A program made the translations under genes and the position numbers. Shown one piece after another: positions 1 to 5,845 of a stretch of DNA of 5,845 bases. Within the stretch, counting starts at the first letter, position 1. Every line of letters starts with the position of its first letter. Below the pieces are notes generated by a model. The model was not told the DNA's origin. It saw nothing but the letters and a program-made list of their open reading frames with translations, and ran no database searches. The stretch is taken from positions 1 through 5,845 of the forward strand of contig QHMQ01000030.1 in the NCBI GenBank assembly GCA_003217835.1, written 5' to 3'. Source of the DNA: Verrucomicrobiota bacterium. GTDB lineage: Bacteria; Verrucomicrobiota; Verrucomicrobiia; Chthoniobacterales; UBA10450.

Positions 1-544
1 TGCGATCAGCATTATCGTCGAAGAAATCTCATCCACTGAGATCGAGACGGCGTTGGAAGAGGGCCGCATGGACGTCGGTCTTGGCTTTCTCACCCGCCAC
101 TCGCCGAATTTGCGCTACGAGCGCCTTTGCACGGATGAATTTGCCTTAATTGTGGCCGAGAACCACCCGTGGTCGAAGCGGCGGGTTGTTCATTTTTCGC
201 AATTGCACCGGCAACGCCTCCTCCAATTGCCGGATACTTTCGTGATGCGCAGGATGACGGATGAAATTTGTCGAAGACACCAGGTCCGTCCCCACATGGT
301 GGCCGAGATCAACGCGATTGAAACATTGCTTCGCTCGCTCGCGCCTTTGCAAGCGGCAACGTTGATGCCGAAGATCGCATTACGAGGAAGAGAAAGTCTG
401 AAATTAAAGGCGATCCGGCTACAGGGAAAAAAGCTCGGATTGGATATCGGTCTCTTGCGGCTGAGCGATTCGGCTGCGAACAGCGCGGTGGCTGCATTCA
501 CCAGTCTTGCTAAGGCGACTGTTCCGAAAATGATCAAACGCTAA
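1..544 (+). CDS. LysR-family transcriptional regulator, CynR-like, C-terminal part (5' truncated by window edge)
   Basis: The frame is open from base 2 with no stop, so 180 residues of a longer protein are visible; the N-terminal helix-turn-helix lies left of the window. What remains is a LysR substrate-binding domain, the periplasmic-binding-protein-like fold that senses a small effector and changes DNA binding of the regulator. Visible hallmarks are the 'EEGRMDVGLGF' segment (visible residues 19-29), typical of the first lobe, the 'AENHPW' strand/loop (52-57), and the stretch 'MRRMTDEICRRHQVRPHMVAE' region (82-102) followed by 'TLMPKIAL' (120-127). That spacing and wording resemble the CynR (cyanate operon regulator) subgroup. 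The effector cannot be read from sequence, and the target is normally a divergent gene to the left, which is not in the window. An internal TTG at 53 is not the real start, because the domain begins upstream of it. The gene ends 27 bp from the stop of the convergent priA. The family call is firm; the CynR-like subgroup is tentative. Confidence 0.88.
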   Translation, partial: AISIIVEEISSTEIETALEEGRMDVGLGFLTRHSPNLRYERLCTDEFALIVAENHPWSKRRVVHFSQLHRQRLLQLPDTFVMRRMTDEICRRHQVRPHMVAEINAIETLLRSLAPLQAATLMPKIALRGRESLKLKAIRLQGKKLGLDIGLLRLSDSAANSAVAAFTSLAKATVPKMIKR

Positions 545-571
545 AGCCTTAATCGCCAGGCTCACGGTGGT

Positions 572-2803
572 CTAGAGCAGCTGATAAGGATCGACATCCA
601 CCGCAACCGTCACATCTTCCGGAAACGGCAGTTTGTCGAGCGTTTCGCGGACAAGTCGGCTCAACCGCATGATCGCTTCGCCGCGGATCAAAATGTGGAA
701 CCGAAACTGTCCCTGTAATTTTTCCAACGGAGCGGGAGTGGCATCGCCGAGGATGAATTCGGATCCAAGAGATTCCTTCAATCGGCGGACCAAAGTTTCG
801 GCTGACAACTTTGCCCGGCCTTCGTGCGCGGAGCGCACCGTGATTAAAATGGCGTGCTTAAACGGCGGAAAATCGCAGCGCTCACGAAACTCGAGCTCCT
901 GCTGGAAATAACCGGTGAAATCGTGATGCCGCGCAAACTGAATCGACGGACTGAATGGCGTATACGTCTGCACAAAAACTTCTCCGGATGTCTCACCCCG
1001 TCCGGCGCGTCCGGCCACTTGCGTGAGAAGTTGAAACGTTCGCTCACCCGCTCGAAAATCGGGCAGATGCAGCGATAGATCGGCGTTAATAATTCCGACG
1101 AGCGTCACGTTCGGAAAGTGCAGGCCCTTCGCGATCATTTGTGTCCCGACGAGGATGTCGATCTTGCCAGTACGAAAACTTCTCAAAGTTTCCCGATACG
1201 CTTCTTTGCGCGTCATGGAGTCGGCGTCCATGCGGCGCACCGTCGCCTTGGGAAAAATATGCGACACGGTCGACTCGACTTTCTCGGTGCCGAAACCGGC
1301 GTAAATCAGCGCGTCCTTGCCGCAAGCCGGACATTTCTTTGGCACAGCCGCGGTATGCCCGCACAAATGGCAACTCAGCCGCGCCATATGTCGGTGAAAG
1401 GTGAGCGCCACACTGCAATTCGGGCAATCGCGCGCTTCGCCGCAATTGCTGCAAAGCAGCGAAGTGGAAAAGCCGCGCCGATTCAAAAACAAGATTGTTT
1501 GTTCGCTTTTCTCAAGACGATCGGCAATGGCTGCGCGCAATTTTTCCGACAGAATTGCAGCAGCCTTTTCTTTTCGACGCTCCTGGCGAAGATCGACAAT
1601 GCGCATGAGTGGCATCTGCTTTTCGTCGATGCGCTGGGTGAGCGTGGCGAGGCGATATTTGCCCGTTGTCGCGTTGTGATAACTCTCCAGCGATGGCGTC
1701 GCGCTGCCAAGAATAACCACACACTTCTCGATCTTCGCGCGCACGACCGCGACATCCCGCGCGTGATAACGCGGCGCTTCCTCCTGTTTGTAAGTGTTTT
1801 CGTGTTCTTCATCGACAACGATGAGCCCGAGGTTTTTGAGCGGTGCGAAGACCGCGCTGCGCGGCCCGATGGCAATCCGCGCCCGGCCGGAATGAATCTT
1901 GTGCCATTCATCGTGGCGCTCGCCCTCCGATAAATGGCTGTGCAAGACCGCAACCGCATCCTGGGCTTCCGCAAAGCGGCCTTTGAAACGTTCGACCGTC
2001 TGTGGCGTAAGCGAAATCTCAGGTACGAGCACGATTGCGCTGCGACCGCGTTCGAGCGCAGCTCGGATTGCCTGCAAATAAATTTCCGTCTTGCCGCTGC
2101 CGGTCACACCGTGCAGCAAAATCGGACGCGCGCTCTCCGGTAAATCGAGCGCTTGGGTTATTTCCTTCAGCGCGAGGAGCTGCTCCGGATTGAGCACAAG
2201 ATTCGACGTTGCGACGAACTGCTCGTCGGCATGTGGATCGCGGACAACTGCTTCTTCGCGCAGCTCCGCCAAACCGCGTTTGACGAGCGCGCGCAAGGTT
2301 TGGTTGTCGAGAGATGTCTGGCGCAGAAGATCGGCCGCGCGGATGGGCGTTTCCAATCGCGAGAGTGCCTCGAGAAGTTCCGCCTGCCGTGGCGCGCGCC
2401 GCCGAAGTTTTTCGACTTCTTCAATGTCGATCTTACCCGCCGGTTGCACGAACAATTGTTTCTTCCACCCGACTTCGGCTCGTCGAATCACTTGTGGGAG
2501 CAGGCTCCGCATCACAGCTTCGATCGGGCAGCAATAATAGGCGCTGATCCATCTGGCGAGCTCGAGCAATTCTTCGCTCAAGGTGGGCGCGTCGCCGACG
2601 ACCGCTTCGACCGGTCGGAGACCTTTCGCTTCACTGTGATCGAGAACGGCCACGACAGTCGCGAGCGCAGACTTCTCGCGAAAGGGAACGCGTACGCGCG
2701 AGCCGACGCCGACGCGTTCCGATAATGCCTCCGGGACCAGATAATCGAGTTCCCGGTGGATCGCCCGATCAATGATGACGCGAATGTAATTGGCTTTTGC
2801 CAT
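572..2803 (-). CDS. priA: Primosomal protein N' (PriA), superfamily 2 replication-restart DNA helicase
   Basis: This 743-residue protein is close to the usual PriA length (E. coli about 732). PriA recognises stalled or repaired forks in the cytoplasm, unwinds the lagging arm 3' to 5' and starts primosome assembly for DnaB reloading. Domains in order are an N-terminal 3'-DNA-end binding domain (about 1-105, with 'VRVPFREKSALATVVAV'), a winged-helix region (about 110-190), helicase lobe 1 and helicase lobe 2. Lobe 1 has Walker A 'GVTGSGKT' (232-239), 'LVPEISLTPQ' (259-268), Walker B 'DEEH' (331-334) and 'GSATPS' (366-371). Lobe 2 has 'GTQMIAKG' (553-560) and 'QVAGRAGRG' (595-603). Cysteines 451, 454, 460, 463, 478, 481, 491 and 494 form the zinc module, with the spacing I recall for E. 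coli PriA. The ATG at 2803 is preceded in frame by a TAG about 15 bases upstream, so it is the earliest possible start; no clear Shine-Dalgarno precedes it. The gene is divergent from the transglycosylase gene. No key residue is missing. Confidence 0.98.
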   Translation of the reverse strand: MAKANYIRVIIDRAIHRELDYLVPEALSERVGVGSRVRVPFREKSALATVVAVLDHSEAKGLRPVEAVVGDAPTLSEELLELARWISAYYCCPIEAVMRSLLPQVIRRAEVGWKKQLFVQPAGKIDIEEVEKLRRRAPRQAELLEALSRLETPIRAADLLRQTSLDNQTLRALVKRGLAELREEAVVRDPHADEQFVATSNLVLNPEQLLALKEITQALDLPESARPILLHGVTGSGKTEIYLQAIRAALERGRSAIVLVPEISLTPQTVERFKGRFAEAQDAVAVLHSHLSEGERHDEWHKIHSGRARIAIGPRSAVFAPLKNLGLIVVDEEHENTYKQEEAPRYHARDVAVVRAKIEKCVVILGSATPSLESYHNATTGKYRLATLTQRIDEKQMPLMRIVDLRQERRKEKAAAILSEKLRAAIADRLEKSEQTILFLNRRGFSTSLLCSNCGEARDCPNCSVALTFHRHMARLSCHLCGHTAAVPKKCPACGKDALIYAGFGTEKVESTVSHIFPKATVRRMDADSMTRKEAYRETLRSFRTGKIDILVGTQMIAKGLHFPNVTLVGIINADLSLHLPDFRAGERTFQLLTQVAGRAGRGETSGEVFVQTYTPFSPSIQFARHHDFTGYFQQELEFRERCDFPPFKHAILITVRSAHEGRAKLSAETLVRRLKESLGSEFILGDATPAPLEKLQGQFRFHILIRGEAIMRLSRLVRETLDKLPFPEDVTVAVDVDPYQLL

Positions 2804-2825
2804 GCAATGGAGAGGCTAATTTAAT
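2797..2825 (+). promoter_or_regulatory. Candidate sigma70 promoter for the lytic transglycosylase gene
   Basis: TTGCCA (2797-2802, five of six matches to TTGACA) and TTTAAT (2820-2825, five of six matches to TATAAT) are separated by exactly 17 bp. A transcript starting about seven bases after the -10 box would begin near 2832, giving a leader of roughly 23 nt that contains the AGGAG at 2839-2843 and the ATG at 2855. The -35 box overlaps the first codon of the divergent priA gene. The boxes are seen directly; promoter activity is inferred, and the consensus is assumed to hold in this lineage. Confidence 0.45.
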
Positions 2826-2838
2826 TGCTCACGCGAAC

Positions 2839-2843
2839 AGGAG
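2839..2843 (+). promoter_or_regulatory. Ribosome binding site (AGGAG) that favours the ATG at 2855
   Basis: AGGAG lies 11 bases before the ATG at 2855, slightly long but workable spacing. It lies downstream of the alternative TTG start at 2825, so it can only serve the ATG. Together with the -10-like box covering 2820-2825, this makes the 203-residue start the better choice. Confidence 0.5.
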
Positions 2844-2854
2844 CACGAGATTTG

Positions 2855-3466
2855 ATGCGCGAGGTGATACGATTCTGCTTTAAACTGATCCTTTGCGTAT
2901 TGCTCGCACTGGCCGCGGGCTTTGGTTATCTCGCCATGCGATCGGGCGATCCGATCTACACGTTCTACGAATGGATGAGCCCGGCCCGTTTTAAACAATA
3001 CGATGACCTGGTTCGTTCGGTGGCGATGGAACATCATCTCGATCCGATGCTGGTGAAAGCGATCGTTTGGCGCGAAAGCCGCTTCGATCCGAAAAAACAC
3101 GGCGCGGCCGGAGAGCGTGGGCTTATGCAGGTGAGCGAAAAAGCGGCCAACGAATGGGCGCGCGAAAACAAGATCGACAATTTCCGCGTCGAGAAGCTGT
3201 TCGATCCAAAAACAAATCTCGAGGCAGGCACGTGGTATTTACGTCGCGCGTTCGAACGCTGGGAAACGCAATCGGACCCGATGCCCTTCGCGCTTGCCGA
3301 GTACAACGCGGGGGCGAGCCGCGCGCAACGATGGAGCCGTGGAAATGGCGCTGACGCCATGTCGGCACAAACATTTCTCAAAAAGATCGATTTTCCTGGG
3401 ACACGGAAGTATGTCGATTCAATCATCGCACGCTACGAATTCTACAAGCGGCGCGGGCGAATGTGA
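2855..3466 (+). CDS. Membrane-anchored lytic murein transglycosylase, SLT domain (Slt70/MltE-like catalytic fold)
   Basis: This is a 203-residue protein from the ATG at 2855; a TTG at 2825 would add ten residues but lies in the likely -10 box. It should cleave the MurNAc-GlcNAc bond of peptidoglycan non-hydrolytically, leaving 1,6-anhydroMurNAc, in wall turnover or in opening gaps for envelope machines. Residues 1-10 carry basic residues and are followed by a hydrophobic stretch (about 7-27), a signal anchor or signal peptide; no clear lipobox is seen, so a lipoprotein is unlikely. The SLT core runs from about 50 to 195: 'VWRESRFDP' (71-79) with the probable catalytic Glu74, 'GERGLMQV' (86-93), 'NLEAGTWYLRRAF' (121-133), 'ALAEYNAG' (146-153) and 'FPGTRKYVDSI' (180-190), all standard for the fold. 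It is one compact domain without LysM or the long helical superhelix of Slt70. It starts 51 bp from the divergent priA and precedes polX by 128 bp. The family is sure; the exact subfamily is not. Confidence 0.93.
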   Translation: MREVIRFCFKLILCVLLALAAGFGYLAMRSGDPIYTFYEWMSPARFKQYDDLVRSVAMEHHLDPMLVKAIVWRESRFDPKKHGAAGERGLMQVSEKAANEWARENKIDNFRVEKLFDPKTNLEAGTWYLRRAFERWETQSDPMPFALAEYNAGASRAQRWSRGNGADAMSAQTFLKKIDFPGTRKYVDSIIARYEFYKRRGRM

Positions 3467-3517
3467 TCTGTATCGGCCGCTCTGTAGGCGGTGCGGAAAA
3501 TGATAACATAATTGCCC

Positions 3518-3532
3518 CTGGCGCTTTGCCAG
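3518..3532. repeat. Small perfect inverted repeat (5 bp stem, 5 nt loop)
   Basis: CTGGC (3518-3522) pairs with GCCAG (3528-3532) around the loop GCTTT. No run of T follows, so it is not a standard terminator. It may be a structured leader element, part of a dispersed repeat, or chance. Confidence 0.4.
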
Positions 3533-3551
3533 AGCGAAGTGGCTCCAAGAA

Positions 3552-3567
3552 CCTCGTGTCGACGAGG
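3552..3567. repeat. Small perfect inverted repeat (6 bp stem, 4 nt loop)
   Basis: CCTCGT (3552-3557) pairs with ACGAGG (3562-3567) around GTCG, ending 27 bases before the polX start codon. It could fold in RNA or serve as a dyad protein-binding site. No T-tract follows, and its function is unknown. Confidence 0.45.
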
Positions 3568-3594
3568 ACAGAATCTTTGCTAAGCGTAAGTTGA

Positions 3595-5352
3595 ATGACT
3601 AAATCACAAATCGCGCAGGTTCTGGAGGAGATCGGCACTCTGCTCGAGTTGAAAGGAGAAAACCCGTTCAAAATTCGCGCTTATGCCAATGCGGCGCGGT
3701 CGTTTGAAGCCTGGGGCGGAAGTCTCTCGGATCTGCAAGATGAAGAGACGCTTGCCAAGATTCCCGGAATCGGGAAGGCCATCGCAGCCAAAATCAAGGA
3801 GCTCGCGGCGACGGGCTCGCTCAAATACGTTGAAGATTTGCGCGCGGAATTTCCGGCTGCCATTCTCGAGCTGTTCTCGATTCAGGGGCTTGGCGCGAAA
3901 AAGATTAAGGCACTCCACGATCAACTTCACGTCAGCTCAGTTGCGGAACTGCTGAAAGCCTGCGAATCCGGCCGCGTCGCGAAGCTGCCAGGCTTTGGCG
4001 AGACCACGCAGGAAAAACTGTGCAAAGCAATTGCAGACCGGGTCAAGCATTCAGGTTCGTTTCAATTTGGCCAAATCGCCAGCGAGGCCGAATCGCTCCG
4101 AGACGCTCTTGCCGCCCATCCCGACGCGTTGCAGGTCTGTATCGCGGGCAGTTATCGCCGGCGAAAGGAAACCGTGCGCGATCTTGATTTTATTGCCGCG
4201 ACAAAAAAACCGGAACCGATCACACAAATGTTTGTCGAGCATCCCTTGGTTGAATCAGTCATCGCGCAAGGTCCGACAAAATCGAGCATGCGGCTTCGCT
4301 CCGGCATTCAATGCGATCTACGCGTGGTCAGCGCTGAGGAATATCCGTTCGCGCTCAATTATTTTACTGGGAACAAGGAGCACAACATCGAGATGCGCAA
4401 TCGCGCGCTGAAACGCGGCTGGACGCTGAACGAATATCGTCTCGCGCCTCTGCCGGCGGATCCGAAAACACCCAAGAAAAGATCGGCAACTAAAATTCCG
4501 AAAGTCCACGATGAAGCGGAACTGTATCGCGCGCTCGACCTCGATTTCATTCCCCCGGAACTGCGTGAGAATTGTGGTGAGTTCGAGGCGGCGGAGAACC
4601 ATTCTCTGCCACATCTAATCGAAGCAGAGAATTTGCGGGGCACATTTCATTGTCACACCACGGCGAGCGACGGCCACAATAGCCTCGAGGAGATGATGCG
4701 CGCCGCTCAGGCACTGGGGCTTGAATACCTCGGCATCGCCGAGCACAGCCGCAGCTCGATCCAGGCGCACGGTTTAGACAAAGCAAAGCTGCGCGCACAA
4801 GTGGCGGCGATCCGCAAATTGAACCAGAAGCTTGATGGCTTCCGTTTGTTTGCCGGGATCGAATGCGACATTCTCCGCGACGGCTCGCTTGATTTCGATG
4901 ACGATGTTTTGTCCGAACTGGACTTTGTTGTCGCCTCGATTCACTCCGTCTTCAATCTCTCTGAAGCAGACATGACGCGTCGCATCATTCGCGCGATCGG
5001 CAATCCGTTTGTCACCATACTCGCGCATCCGACTGGCCGGCTTCTGTTAAAGCGCGAGCCGTACGTTGTCGATCTTCCAGCGGTCTTGGACGCGGCGGCG
5101 GAAACCGGCACCTGGATCGAGCTCAATGCCGCGCCGAAACGCCTTGATCTCAACTGGCGCTGGTGGCCGCGCGCCAAGGAAAAAGGAGTCAAGTGCGTAA
5201 TCAATCCCGACGCGCATCGCGCCGAGCGGCTTCAGGATTTGTGGTTTGGCGTCGGGATCGCGCGCAAAGGCTGGCTCACGAAAGATGATGTGATGAATTG
5301 TTTGCCGCTCGGGAAGATCGAAGCGGAATTAAAGCGAAAGCGCGAGAGGTAG
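3595..5352 (+). CDS. polX: Bacterial DNA polymerase X with C-terminal PHP nuclease domain (PolX/YshC type)
   Basis: This 585-residue protein has the usual length of bacterial PolX. The family fills short gaps and, through its PHP domain, has Mn-dependent 3'-5' exonuclease and AP-endonuclease activity in base-excision repair. Residues 1-70 form the 8-kDa-like domain ('LLELKGENPFKIRAY', 16-30). Helix-hairpin-helix segments lie at 'IPGIGKAIAAKI' (56-67), 'IQGLGAKKIKAL' (96-107) and 'LPGFGETT' (131-138). The nucleotidyltransferase core has 'GSYRRRKETVRDLDF' (185-199), giving Asp196 and Asp198, with the third catalytic Asp at 241 in 'CDLRVV', then 'YFTGNKEHN' (256-264). The PHP domain (about 348-575) keeps all nine expected metal ligands: His352, His354, Asp359, His384, Glu423, His450, His478, Asp539 and His541. 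The residue before His384 is Glu383 instead of the usual Asp. An in-frame TGA at 3592-3594 makes the ATG at 3595 the earliest start; the ribosome site is weak. The gene converges on the amidinotransferase-fold gene, 45 bp away. Confidence 0.97.
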   Translation: MTKSQIAQVLEEIGTLLELKGENPFKIRAYANAARSFEAWGGSLSDLQDEETLAKIPGIGKAIAAKIKELAATGSLKYVEDLRAEFPAAILELFSIQGLGAKKIKALHDQLHVSSVAELLKACESGRVAKLPGFGETTQEKLCKAIADRVKHSGSFQFGQIASEAESLRDALAAHPDALQVCIAGSYRRRKETVRDLDFIAATKKPEPITQMFVEHPLVESVIAQGPTKSSMRLRSGIQCDLRVVSAEEYPFALNYFTGNKEHNIEMRNRALKRGWTLNEYRLAPLPADPKTPKKRSATKIPKVHDEAELYRALDLDFIPPELRENCGEFEAAENHSLPHLIEAENLRGTFHCHTTASDGHNSLEEMMRAAQALGLEYLGIAEHSRSSIQAHGLDKAKLRAQVAAIRKLNQKLDGFRLFAGIECDILRDGSLDFDDDVLSELDFVVASIHSVFNLSEADMTRRIIRAIGNPFVTILAHPTGRLLLKREPYVVDLPAVLDAAAETGTWIELNAAPKRLDLNWRWWPRAKEKGVKCVINPDAHRAERLQDLWFGVGIARKGWLTKDDVMNCLPLGKIEAELKRKRER

Positions 5353-5397
5353 GGCGCGGTCGCCGAGCCCGCCGAAACTTTGCGGACTACCGTTTTA

Positions 5398-5845
5398 TCA
5401 CGGAACAGCTTCCCGTTGCGGCAAAAACATCGTGAGACATTTGCACGCGCCGCCGGCTTTCAGAAATTCGCTCATCGGCAGTTCATGACAACGGTAGCCG
5501 CGCTCGTTGAGGGTAGCGACGAGTTTCGGCGCGCCTTCCGGCAAAACAATATCGTGCTCGAGCACAACCGCGTTGCAGGAAAAACAAGCTGCTTCTTCTG
5601 GTGAAACGTCGATTAAGTCGCGGACGTGTTCACGGATTGCCCGCTGGCCGTATTCATCGAATGCGGCCGGAAACCAGACAGCTGCGCCATCGGGAAGTGG
5701 GCAAAAACAGGTATCGAGATGATAAAAACGTGGATCGACAAGCTCGACTGAGATGACGAGGCACCCGAGCACATCCGCGACCGCGCGATGCGATTGGATG
5801 TCGGAACGAAATTTGTAGCCGCAAAAAAGCGCGTCGCCACCGAAG
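5398..5845 (-). CDS. Amidinotransferase-fold hydrolase (DDAH / arginine-deiminase-related), C-terminal part, 5' end beyond right edge
   Basis: The reading frame stays open to the right edge, so 148 C-terminal residues are visible and roughly the first half is missing; the GTG at 5772 is internal, not the start, because family-typical sequence precedes it. Proteins of this pentein fold attack guanidino groups with a Cys-His pair: arginine or methylarginine hydrolysis to citrulline, or related reactions. Visible landmarks are 'FGGDALFCGYKFRSD' (visible residues 1-15), 'DPRFYHLDTCFCPL' (37-50) with the probable catalytic His42, 'FSCNAVV' (about 87-93) and 'SEFLKAGGACKCLT' near the end. In the last, the second Cys (about 136) aligns with the arginine deiminase/DDAH nucleophile; a further Cys lies two residues before it. 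This matches the group usually annotated as N(G),N(G)-dimethylarginine dimethylaminohydrolase or arginine deiminase-related protein. The true substrate cannot be fixed from half a protein. The stop TGA at 5398-5400 faces the polX stop 45 bp away. Confidence 0.85.
   Translation of the reverse strand, partial: FGGDALFCGYKFRSDIQSHRAVADVLGCLVISVELVDPRFYHLDTCFCPLPDGAAVWFPAAFDEYGQRAIREHVRDLIDVSPEEAACFSCNAVVLEHDIVLPEGAPKLVATLNERGYRCHELPMSEFLKAGGACKCLTMFLPQREAVP

Larger units (their letters stand above)
3467..3594. other. Non-coding gap between the transglycosylase gene and polX, with a weak promoter-like segment and two hairpins
   Basis: No reading frame of note crosses this 128 bp stretch. It opens with TCTGTA at 3467-3472 repeated at 3481-3486, then an AT-rich patch (3497-3513) holding CATAAT at 3507-3512, five of six matches to a -10 box, but with no recognisable -35 at the right distance. 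Two perfect short inverted repeats follow (listed separately). A transcript starting here would carry both hairpins in the polX leader. There is no T-tract after either hairpin, so a classical intrinsic terminator is not supported. Confidence 0.5.

Noticed and set aside
545..562. Possible bidirectional terminator between the LysR gene and priA
   Set aside because: The stem is only 5 bp with an 8 nt loop and there is no T-tract on either strand, so it was not listed as a terminator.
1118..1933. 271-codon open frame on the + strand antisense to priA
   Set aside because: It lies wholly inside a fully convincing priA gene on the other strand, its translation shows no recognisable domain, and long antisense frames are common in GC-rich coding DNA.
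2153..2725. 190-codon open frame on the + strand antisense to the priA 5' region
   Set aside because: Shadow of the priA coding frame; no domain, no ribosome site and arginine/alanine-rich composition typical of an antisense frame.
2825..2854. TTG start giving the transglycosylase ten extra N-terminal residues
   Set aside because: It falls in the last base of a likely -10 box and upstream of the AGGAG; the ATG at 2855 directly begins a normal basic-then-hydrophobic signal segment.
5353..5397. Possible terminator between the convergent polX and amidinotransferase genes
   Set aside because: Only a 4 bp CCGC/GCGG pairing before a short TTTT is visible, too weak to call.
1..5845. A novel defence, mobile or biosynthetic system
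   Set aside because: Every substantial open frame is explained by a well-known family with intact motifs. No repeats array, integrase, transposase, toxin-antitoxin pair or composition break was seen.

Overview
The window is 5.8 kb of ordinary bacterial chromosome with moderately high GC, judged by eye. Two complete informational genes (priA and a polX-type DNA polymerase) and one complete cell-wall gene (a lytic transglycosylase) are flanked by a LysR-type regulator cut at the left edge and an amidinotransferase-fold hydrolase cut at the right edge. Nothing here is mobile: no IS, phage gene, CRISPR array, tRNA or rRNA was seen. The gene set and codon use fit a free-living bacterium. I lean weakly towards Verrucomicrobiota or a similar soil lineage, from the PolX and amidinotransferase sequence style, but this is an impression and not a demonstrated assignment.

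Layout from left to right. At 1-544 (+) lies the ligand-binding domain of a CynR-like LysR regulator, which converges tail to tail on priA with 27 bp between the stops. At 572-2803 (-) is a complete PriA primosomal helicase with all helicase motifs and the eight-cysteine zinc module. At 2804-2854 is a very short divergent spacer that probably carries a sigma70-type promoter for the gene to its right; the -35 box of this promoter overlaps the priA start codon. At 2855-3466 (+) is a short membrane-anchored SLT-type lytic transglycosylase. At 3467-3594 is a 128 bp non-coding gap with two small perfect hairpins. At 3595-5352 (+) is a full-length bacterial family X DNA polymerase with a C-terminal PHP nuclease domain. 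At 5398-5845 (-) is the C-terminal part of a DDAH/arginine-deiminase-like hydrolase, convergent with polX.

Functional relations: PriA (restart of collapsed replication forks) and PolX (gap filling and base-excision repair) both belong to genome maintenance, but they lie on opposite strands and are separated by the transglycosylase, so they are not one operon. The transglycosylase and polX could be co-transcribed, although the 128 bp hairpin-bearing gap leaves this open. I found no convincing undescribed system. The most useful observations are the promoter-over-start-codon arrangement between priA and the transglycosylase gene, an Asp-to-Glu change beside a metal-ligand His in the PolX PHP domain, and the structured leader upstream of polX.
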